A stretch of 30,209 bases of DNA from a virus, in the IMG/VR virus record IMGVR_UViG_3300021368_000405, positions 1 through 30,209 of that record. The stretch is one strand, 5' to 3'. Below the pieces are notes generated by a model that ran no database searches, was not told where the DNA came from, and saw only the letters and a program-made list of their open reading frames with translations. Position numbers and translations under genes: made by a program. Of this stretch, positions 14,057-21,569 are shown piece by piece (the first letter of the stretch is position 1; every line of letters begins with the position of its first letter).

Positions 14057-16678
14057 ATGGCACAACAACAACCTGAAATTCAAGAAGTAAAACTAGAGAG
14101 TTACGGTAAGGTCAGCAGGTTTGACCCAGAACAACTTGAGCTGCAAGATCCTGATCTTGGCCGTAGGCTAGCTAATGTTGATCGAGCCTTCGGTCAAATG
14201 GCTGATGCTGGTAGACAGTTTTATCGGCAAGAGCAGGAGAACCTAAAAGATCTAGTAGGGTTCTCTAATTCGTTACTTAACTTTGCGATTGAACGTCAAG
14301 AAGAAGAGAACGAAGATGCTGAGGCCCGTGGTGCTTTGTTATTCGCTCAGGACAAGATGGCTAGAGAAGCGGCTGCTGCTCAATATGATGCTCAGTCAGC
14401 AGAGCTTGATGAACGTGGTGCGGTGACCCGTGAGGCCGCTATGACAGCCCAGAAAGCTGACGCACCTTTTGAAGTTGTCGAAGGACTGAGTAAGCTGTCA
14501 GGATTCGAGCGTAAAGGTTACGCCATTGCTATGGCTAAATCTGCCGGTCAGGCTTGGACTTCCTTTGCTATGCAGCAGCTCAAAGAAAACGATGAAGAGA
14601 TCACACTTCCTGATGGTTCTGTGATTGCAATAAATGCGTTGCAGAAAGACCCTGCACAACATGCTGCTGTACTAGGTCATCTGAAAACAAAATGGATGAA
14701 GACATCAGGCATGACTCAGCTTAGTCATGGTATCATGGCTAAGCACGCTTTGCCAGGAATCGATTCTGCTGACGAGTCTTTGATGAAAGCTGCTAGAAGG
14801 CAGTACGCTGTTAACCAAAGTTTTCACGACATTCAAGAAGCTACAAACGCTTTTGACGAAAGCGATCCATCTACTTTTCATCACCTACTTCACACGATTG
14901 CACGTAGTGTAGATGTCAACGGCACACCTCTTGGGTATGCTGGAGCCTGGAAAAAGCTAGAAACTATTCTAGTTGAGCGTGAAAGTGCTGGTCATGAAAT
15001 TGATGTAGATTTCATCCGTGGAATGCAAGTTCCTGGTGAAAAGAAAGGTGTGACATATGGTACCAAGTTTAAAAGCAAGCTTGAAGGTCTAGAACGTAGG
15101 TTGCGTGAAGAACGTCACCGTCTCGTTACTTATCAAAACAACGAAGACCTGACCTATGCATACAGCACTGAACAGCAGATCCTATCTCAACTGACTGCTG
15201 ACAGTAGCATGGAAGACATCCAGAATGCTCAAAGAGCATATATGGCTGCTCACCCAACTGGTGCACGGTCCGCTCGTATCGACGCTTTCTACGCTAACCG
15301 TACTGTAGAAGGTAAGGAGCTGCAGAATAGAATGGAGCATTACCAACGTATGCAAGATATGGGTCTTTTGGATCCTGAAACTATTGCTCGTGAGCCGATT
15401 GCTGTTCAAGAAAAATTCATGCAAGCAGCAACGAACCAGCAGGAAATACGTGAGGCTACTGGTAACTTTAAGGACATTGACAAAGAGGTTGAAGGTTTAG
15501 TAAAAGCTAAGGCCAAGGATTTGTCACTTCCTGGTGAGCACTACGGTACCGGTACGTTCCTTGTTATTGGTGAGCTAAAAAGCAGGATCCGTATGGAAAC
15601 GCAACGGTTGTTGGCAGGCGATCCTAACATGTCTGCATCAGAAGCTGCAATAACAGCAAGTAATCGTGTTATGTCTGAGTTCAGAGAAGCACAAAACATC
15701 GATGGTCATAGGTACAAGCTAGGTATCGACGGTTTCGATAACTTCTTCAGTACTTCGGTTGATCGAGACAAGGCTGCTGCATCTGCTGATCAGACCAGAA
15801 CTATGCTGACGCAGATCAAAAACGATGTGAACGTTGTTGATAAAGAAGGTTTCTTGGGTGACGCAACGTTCTTCCAAAACCTTGAAAAAGATATGAAGAC
15901 TCCTGGGTTTGCAATGCCTACCCGGTTGACCTATCTTTCTCAGAAGACTGGTATCCACGTTCTTGAGTTGATTGACCGTGGTCGGAGAGCAAACGGCTTA
16001 CCGTCGCTGCCTGGCTACAACCAAGCTCTTGACACTATTAAACAGGCTGATCCTGAGTTCCAACGGTTTACAAACGGATTGATAGCACGATCTGAAACAC
16101 GTAACCGTACTCAACGTATGTTGAGAGCAGGTAACATTCCTGTACGCGAATCTATGATAAACTTAATGCCACCACCACCGGTTGAAGCACCACCGCAAGT
16201 GTCGCTTGTGCCTGGTGATAAAGCCCGTGCTCTTAACCTTATTGCTAAATTTGAATCATCTAGTTCCGGTGGATACGATGCTGTAAACCAGTACGGAGAA
16301 GCAGGCGGCACTAAAACTGGTGCTGACAAAGGGTTCTATTCAGGACCGTTTAGCCTTATGAAACAGCACGGTGGGCGGAAACTTACCGACCTTACTGTGG
16401 CTGAAGTATTAGAACTGCAATATGATGATAAGTCCATGACTAACGACGAATGGCGTGATGCAGGTAAACTGCACGCTGTTGGACGTTACCAAATTGTTGG
16501 CAATACGTTGCCTGGGCTTGTAGAACGTACTGGCATTGATCTTAATGCAAAATTTAATTCTGAGACACAAGACAAGCTAGCACTTCAACTCCTTAGGGAG
16601 CGCGGCTGGAAGCCGTGGGTTGGTGCTACTAAACTGTCACCTCAGGAAAAACTGTTCCTTGAAACCTTTATGAGGTAA
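14057..16678 (+). CDS. Internal virion protein C (T7 gp15 position) with C-terminal lysozyme-like domain
   Basis: Core stack protein ejected to build the periplasmic DNA conduit. Residues 1 to about 700 are helical and charged, as in T7 gp15 (747 residues), but the protein has 873. From about residue 722 a distinct domain follows a Pro-rich linker (PPPPVEAPP). It has LNLIAKFESSS with a candidate catalytic Glu733, then AVNQYGEAGG, HAVGRYQIVGNTLPGLVERTG near residue 805, and TQDKLALQLLRERGW. This is the pattern of phage muramidase/transglycosylase domains. In T7 the equivalent wall-degrading domain is at the N-terminus of gp16. The domain call is by motif only. Confidence 0.85.
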   Translation: MAQQQPEIQEVKLESYGKVSRFDPEQLELQDPDLGRRLANVDRAFGQMADAGRQFYRQEQENLKDLVGFSNSLLNFAIERQEEENEDAEARGALLFAQDKMAREAAAAQYDAQSAELDERGAVTREAAMTAQKADAPFEVVEGLSKLSGFERKGYAIAMAKSAGQAWTSFAMQQLKENDEEITLPDGSVIAINALQKDPAQHAAVLGHLKTKWMKTSGMTQLSHGIMAKHALPGIDSADESLMKAARRQYAVNQSFHDIQEATNAFDESDPSTFHHLLHTIARSVDVNGTPLGYAGAWKKLETILVERESAGHEIDVDFIRGMQVPGEKKGVTYGTKFKSKLEGLERRLREERHRLVTYQNNEDLTYAYSTEQQILSQLTADSSMEDIQNAQRAYMAAHPTGARSARIDAFYANRTVEGKELQNRMEHYQRMQDMGLLDPETIAREPIAVQEKFMQAATNQQEIREATGNFKDIDKEVEGLVKAKAKDLSLPGEHYGTGTFLVIGELKSRIRMETQRLLAGDPNMSASEAAITASNRVMSEFREAQNIDGHRYKLGIDGFDNFFSTSVDRDKAAASADQTRTMLTQIKNDVNVVDKEGFLGDATFFQNLEKDMKTPGFAMPTRLTYLSQKTGIHVLELIDRGRRANGLPSLPGYNQALDTIKQADPEFQRFTNGLIARSETRNRTQRMLRAGNIPVRESMINLMPPPPVEAPPQVSLVPGDKARALNLIAKFESSSSGGYDAVNQYGEAGGTKTGADKGFYSGPFSLMKQHGGRKLTDLTVAEVLELQYDDKSMTNDEWRDAGKLHAVGRYQIVGNTLPGLVERTGIDLNAKFNSETQDKLALQLLRERGWKPWVGATKLSPQEKLFLETFMR

Positions 16679-16682
16679 TTAA

Positions 16683-19600
16683 ATGGATGATCCAATTCAG
16701 GAACTTGGGAACGTTACAACAGAACTTACCGATGAAGCAAAAGCACGTCTTGAAGCTGAGATAAGTTCATTAGATGTTTCCAAGAACTTCTACGGAGAAG
16801 AGTCCGAAGAACCTGAAACACCAGAACAACCTCAGGTAAGCCCTGAGCCTACTGGTACCGAACAAGCTGAGCAGCCAGTTGAGCAATCAACTGAGCAGCC
16901 ACAAGCTGAGCAACCGGCTGAGCCGGAAGAACAACAGTGGATGTGGGATAAGGGATACGATGCGGGCGATTCTCTCCGTCAAATTGGAGAGTCAGCCCTC
17001 TTCCTTCCTACTGGTGCTATCGACTTTGCAACTGATCTTATCAATCTAGTTCCAGGTGTCGGTATCCCTAAGCTTCCTAAATTTAAAACAGACGTTTTAC
17101 AGTCTGCACGGGAGCTTTCTTCCTTTATTGTACCTAACGTTGTAGGTATCGGCGTAGCCGGTAACGCAGCACGTGGTCTAGCTGCTGCTTCTAAATGGAA
17201 AGCAGCTAGCGGTACTGTTGCTCGATTCTTTGGTAATACCAGTTTGGCTGCTGGTGTCGGTGCTTTTGTTGACTCGACAAACAAACTAAACGAAAAAGAT
17301 GACAACCTTCAGGGTTCTTTGAAAAAGATGTTCCCTGAAACCTTTCAATGGATTAGCGACGACTGGGCTACTTTAGATAGTGACACTCCAGACGTTAAGA
17401 GATTGAAGAATGTCTACGAAGGTATTGGATTAGGTATCTTTACTGACTTGCTGTTAGGCAGTGCTAAGCTTCTTAGTGCTGTTCGGGGTACTAAAAAGAT
17501 AACTCGTATTATTCCAGATAGCGAAAAGTCTACAGCTTATTTTGCTAAGAATACTGACGCTGCACCGGTTGACGCTGAAGATGCATTTGTCCAGTCCGCT
17601 GCTTCTCGTGAAGAAGCTTTGGATAATCTGGGTGAATGGAACATTACCAACTCGGCTGGTGATCTAGATACTCCAATGAAAGGTGTTCATGATGTATTTG
17701 ACTACGATGAGATCGGAACTCGTTCTCAAGACCCTCTTGGTGTTCACGGTGCTGCAATCGACGCTGCCCGTATTCAAGGAAACCGTTCTACTACTTATGG
17801 CCGCCTTGGCAGTCTCATAACGGATGCCGCTTTGAAGTATGGTATCAAAGCGGAGAATTTGACAAAAAGGATGATTGTGAAGTATATTGCCAATGAGATT
17901 AAACAAGGTGGTAAGTATTCTGTGGAACTGGCCCAGGGCGGTAAGCTGTCATGGGATGAAATTGATAAAGCAGGTACAAACCTGGCTGCCTATATTACCG
18001 ATCCTTCTATGGATCCTAGTATGGTTCGTGGTATCTTGGACGAGTTTAAAAACTCCTACAAGGACCTTAACGTACAGGCACTAGGTAACGTCGGCTATAA
18101 CGCTGCTATGAAGTCGATCCGTCAGTACCTTGACGAGTATATGAATATCGATACTTTGAAGGCACAGGCGTATCTGACTACTTCTATGGGCGGACAGATC
18201 TCTGACATTGCTGAAGGTGCTCGTATTATGGAAGGCACTAACGCTGTTGCTGCTGCCCGAGAGATGATCCGTGACAGGATCAAGTACCTTATGGTAGAGA
18301 AAGGTCTGGCTTCTTACCAGCTAGCTGCAGGCACCGCTTTGTTAAAGGTCTGGAAAGAACAGCCTACCAGTAAAGCGCTCAAGGCTGCGGCTCAAAATGC
18401 TAAAGAGGGTACAGATGCACAGCTTAAGGAGATTATCAGCCGTGCTGAACGTCTGGACAATACCCTTAAAACTCTTGGTGAAGAGCGTCCTGAGTTCCTG
18501 GACCCATTCATCATGGCTTATGAGTACTCTGACGGTAACGTCGATACACTGTCTAAGCTTAACCGTTACTTTGAAGAGAGTCTCCCTAACTTTGCTTCCA
18601 AAGCTTTGTTTGACTCTAACCCAGAGATTCCTAACCAACTGGTTCAAGGTGCTTGGTCTAACATCTACAACTCTGTACTTACTTCTATTTCCACTCCGCT
18701 TAAAGCTGGATTTGGTAACACCGCCTTGATGCTGGCTAAACCGTTGTCTGTCATCGGTGGTGCTGCACTTAGTGGAGACATCAAAGCCATTAAGCGTGGT
18801 TGGTACCAGTACAGCGCTTTTGCTGACACCTTCAAGCGTGGCCTGTCTCACATGAGCATGGTTTACCGTAAGGCTGCTCAAGACCCTACTTCTGTTGGCT
18901 ACATTGTCCGTGATGATATTGCGGTGAAGAATGAAAAGACAATGGATGTTCTGCGTAGCTTTGCTGAATCTGCAGAAAAGGCTGGAGAATCTGGACCGAT
19001 GGTCTTGTACAACCAGGCAGAAGCTCTAAATGATTTGTCTAACCATCCTTGGTTCCGGTTCGGTGCTAACGCTATGACGGCGTTTGACGGATTTACCCGT
19101 GCTGTTCTTGGTGCTGCTGAAGCCCGTGGACGAGCCTGGGACAAATTCGTTGATGGTGGCCGTACTCTTGACGCTAAATCATTGAAAGATGCAGAGCAAG
19201 AGATATACGAAGAGATGTTTGACAAGTCTGGTATGATCACTGATTCTGCAGTTGACCATGCTAGCCGTGAGATTGCTCTTAACCTAGACAACCCTGCTGT
19301 TAAGAATATCAGTGCTTTTGTCGATCGTAATAAGTTCATGAAGCCGTTCTTGATGTTCCCACGGACATCGGCTAACATGATCTCGATGATGAATAAGTTC
19401 AGTCCTGTGTCCCTCTTTATGAAGGATTACAACCGACTGGCTATGCCTGGTGTTAACTTTACAGGCGAAGAGATTGCAGAGATCCTACAATCTAAGGGTA
19501 TTAAAGTCACTGGTGTACCTGAAGTTGACGGTCAAGCGTTCCAGCGTTTGCGTCATGAGATCCGTGGACGTAAGGCTATCGGTACCGTCTCTGTGATGGG

Positions 19601-20612
19601 AGCCGCAGGTTTGTTCATGAATGACAGCCTCCATGGTAACGGTCACTTTGACAAAGAACGTCAAAAGGTACGTCGCGATCTGAACTGGAAGCCTAAGTCC
19701 TATAAAGCTTGGGACGGAAAGTGGTACAGCTATGAATGGCTTGGCCCCCTGGGCGACTGGTTGGCTCTGACTGCTGACGTTATGGATAACTTTGATTCCA
19801 TTACCGAAGCTGATCTAGAAACTAACATAAACAAAATGGGCTTTATCCTTGCCGCTAACTTGACTGATAAGTCAATGCTGGCTGGTTTGGAACCTATGAA
19901 CGATGTGTTGCGTGGTAACCCTGCAGCCATGAATCGTTGGGCAGCTTCGTTCGTCAGCTCTTTGGCACCTTTCTCTGGTGCACGTAATGAGTTCGGACGT
20001 CTTATCTCTCCACAGTTACGTGAAGTAGATATGGAGCTGGGTCAGCTTCTGAGGAACCGTAACAAGTACTTGGATGAACTTGATCCTCAAAATGCTCTGC
20101 CTAACAAATATGATTGGATTGATGGTAAACTTATTGGTTACACCGATAACTTCTTTGTTCGCGGCTGGAATGCTTTCTTCCCTATGAAAGTATCCGACGA
20201 AATTTCCGAAGAACGTCAGTTCTTGCTAGACATCGAGTATGACTCACGTCCTCTGTTTAACAGCAACGGTAAAGGTGTGAAGTACACCCCATCCGAACGT
20301 TCAGAACTTTATAGTCTGATGGGTCAGGATCAATTCTTCAAACGCGATCTAAAGCGTATTATGAAGAGTACAGAGGCTTCCCAGTGGCGTGCTGCTATTA
20401 AAGAAGCTCGCAGATCTGGACGTCAAGTTGATCCTAAACTTTGGGATGCTTTGTATCTAAGGATTGACCGTTCTTTGTTGAAAGCAAAACGGGCGGCAGA
20501 AATCAAGCTGTCTAACCGTGAAGAAATTAAAGTACGTCAATACGAAGCACAGATTAACAAATATGATCAACAAAGAGGCAACGCTCCTCGTTTCCCTCTT
20601 ACTAACAAATGA
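16683..20612 (+). CDS. Internal virion protein D (T7 gp16 position), without the N-terminal transglycosylase
   Basis: The largest ejected core protein, 1309 residues (T7 gp16 is 1318). The first 95 residues are acidic and rich in Glu, Pro and Gln (repeats like EQPVEQSTEQPQAEQPAEP) and carry no lysozyme motif. Hydrophobic, Gly/Ala-rich stretches follow (LVPGVGIPKLP; FIVPNVVGIGVAGNAARGLAAA; YEGIGLGIFTDLLLGSAKLL), suited to crossing the inner membrane. Later regions include KPFLMFPRTSANMISMMNKF, typical of cyanopodoviral gp16, and YSYEWLGPLGDWLAL. It lies directly after the gp15 equivalent, as expected. Position, length and these blocks make the assignment firm. Confidence 0.9.
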   Translation: MDDPIQELGNVTTELTDEAKARLEAEISSLDVSKNFYGEESEEPETPEQPQVSPEPTGTEQAEQPVEQSTEQPQAEQPAEPEEQQWMWDKGYDAGDSLRQIGESALFLPTGAIDFATDLINLVPGVGIPKLPKFKTDVLQSARELSSFIVPNVVGIGVAGNAARGLAAASKWKAASGTVARFFGNTSLAAGVGAFVDSTNKLNEKDDNLQGSLKKMFPETFQWISDDWATLDSDTPDVKRLKNVYEGIGLGIFTDLLLGSAKLLSAVRGTKKITRIIPDSEKSTAYFAKNTDAAPVDAEDAFVQSAASREEALDNLGEWNITNSAGDLDTPMKGVHDVFDYDEIGTRSQDPLGVHGAAIDAARIQGNRSTTYGRLGSLITDAALKYGIKAENLTKRMIVKYIANEIKQGGKYSVELAQGGKLSWDEIDKAGTNLAAYITDPSMDPSMVRGILDEFKNSYKDLNVQALGNVGYNAAMKSIRQYLDEYMNIDTLKAQAYLTTSMGGQISDIAEGARIMEGTNAVAAAREMIRDRIKYLMVEKGLASYQLAAGTALLKVWKEQPTSKALKAAAQNAKEGTDAQLKEIISRAERLDNTLKTLGEERPEFLDPFIMAYEYSDGNVDTLSKLNRYFEESLPNFASKALFDSNPEIPNQLVQGAWSNIYNSVLTSISTPLKAGFGNTALMLAKPLSVIGGAALSGDIKAIKRGWYQYSAFADTFKRGLSHMSMVYRKAAQDPTSVGYIVRDDIAVKNEKTMDVLRSFAESAEKAGESGPMVLYNQAEALNDLSNHPWFRFGANAMTAFDGFTRAVLGAAEARGRAWDKFVDGGRTLDAKSLKDAEQEIYEEMFDKSGMITDSAVDHASREIALNLDNPAVKNISAFVDRNKFMKPFLMFPRTSANMISMMNKFSPVSLFMKDYNRLAMPGVNFTGEEIAEILQSKGIKVTGVPEVDGQAFQRLRHEIRGRKAIGTVSVMGAAGLFMNDSLHGNGHFDKERQKVRRDLNWKPKSYKAWDGKWYSYEWLGPLGDWLALTADVMDNFDSITEADLETNINKMGFILAANLTDKSMLAGLEPMNDVLRGNPAAMNRWAASFVSSLAPFSGARNEFGRLISPQLREVDMELGQLLRNRNKYLDELDPQNALPNKYDWIDGKLIGYTDNFFVRGWNAFFPMKVSDEISEERQFLLDIEYDSRPLFNSNGKGVKYTPSERSELYSLMGQDQFFKRDLKRIMKSTEASQWRAAIKEARRSGRQVDPKLWDALYLRIDRSLLKAKRAAEIKLSNREEIKVRQYEAQINKYDQQRGNAPRFPLTNK

Positions 20613-20639
20613 TCCGCCCGTCATTCTACTTGAGGTGTA

Positions 20640-21566
20640 ATGGCCTACACAACTGAAAACGTCTACAGTACGCTCAACGGTAACCCGCCAAGTGCGGGTC
20701 AATCGACGTACTCTTTTACTTTCCCATATATTGAAAGAGAGGATGTCAAGGTTTCCCTTAACGGCACCACTCTCGCTACAACTGCATATTCTTTTGCCAA
20801 TGACACCACCATCCAGCTAGACTCGACGACAGCCGGTACTGTTACTACTACTACTAAAGTACGTATATTCCGTGATACGAGTCTAGATGGTTTGAATGCA
20901 GAATTCTTTTCTGGATCTGCCATCCGTGCCACAGACTTGAATGATAACTTCAACCAAACGTTGTTCGTTACTCAAGAAGTTAGTGACCGCTTTGTTGACG
21001 TTAATAACGCTGCGTTTTCAAACGACATCAGCATGGCTGGTAACAAGATTACTAATCTTGGACCAGGTGTTGCCGGTACTGATGCTGTAAACAAGGATCA
21101 GCTAGATGCATCGCAGAACTTTAACAGCACGCAGCTAACATCAGCAGTAACTAATGCCACAACGCAGGCTACTGCTTCGGCAACCTCAGCAACCGCATCA
21201 GCAGCCTCAGCGACATCTGCTCTTGGCTATGCTAATCAAGCCGCTGCTTCAGCAACCGCAGCAGGAAACTCAGCAACCGCATCAGCAACCTCAGCAACCG
21301 CAGCCGCTGCTTCTGCATCGCTAGCAGCTACTTTTTCCGCGGAAACTATTTTCTATGGATTTAAGCGTGATGCTAACGCTATGCTAGAGTTGTATTACAG
21401 CAACCCTCAGTCTAGCACTGTATATCCAGTCAAAGACTACGAATACAAAGGCGGTAGTCAGTGGATTATTGGTAACGACGACTTGCTTTACTCAAGTGGA
21501 GCTAACGTTGGCAAACCTAAGTTCTTTTTCAACTCTAACGGACATCTTATTCTCGAAGCGATTTAA
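20640..21566 (+). CDS. Tail fibre anchor protein with T7 gp17-type N-terminal domain
   Basis: Attaches the fibre to the tail. The first 120 residues match the T7 tail fibre N-terminal domain: YTTENVYSTLNGNPPSAGQS, FTFPYIEREDVKVSLNG, and ATDLNDNFNQTLFVTQEVSDRF. Then comes an Ala/Ser/Thr-rich segment (about 160-235) that should form a trimeric coiled coil. A compact C-terminal part of about 70 residues ends KPKFFFNSNGHLILEAI. At 308 residues it is much shorter than T7 gp17 (553) and lacks a receptor tip, so the following 907-aa protein probably supplies that role. GAGGTG just upstream supports the ATG. Confidence 0.9.
   Translation: MAYTTENVYSTLNGNPPSAGQSTYSFTFPYIEREDVKVSLNGTTLATTAYSFANDTTIQLDSTTAGTVTTTTKVRIFRDTSLDGLNAEFFSGSAIRATDLNDNFNQTLFVTQEVSDRFVDVNNAAFSNDISMAGNKITNLGPGVAGTDAVNKDQLDASQNFNSTQLTSAVTNATTQATASATSATASAASATSALGYANQAAASATAAGNSATASATSATAAAASASLAATFSAETIFYGFKRDANAMLELYYSNPQSSTVYPVKDYEYKGGSQWIIGNDDLLYSSGANVGKPKFFFNSNGHLILEAI
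21171..21325 (+). repeat. Degenerate short repeats coding the Ala/Ser/Thr fibre stalk
   Basis: Units related to tcagcaaccgca recur at least four times, for example near 21187, 21247, 21273 and 21291, encoding alternating SATA, TSAT and AASAT peptides. Such repeats allow stalk length to change by slippage or recombination. Codon choice here (gca, tca) differs from the gct/tct preference of neighbouring segments. Confidence 0.65.
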
Positions 21567-21569
21567 ACA

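Noticed and set aside
16683-16960. Lysozyme domain at the N-terminus of the gp16 equivalent, expected from T7
   Set aside because: This stretch is an acidic Glu/Pro/Gln-rich tail with no catalytic motif; the domain is instead at the end of the preceding protein.
21171-21325. CRISPR-like array
   Set aside because: Repeats are very short, degenerate, in frame with a fibre gene and without spacers.
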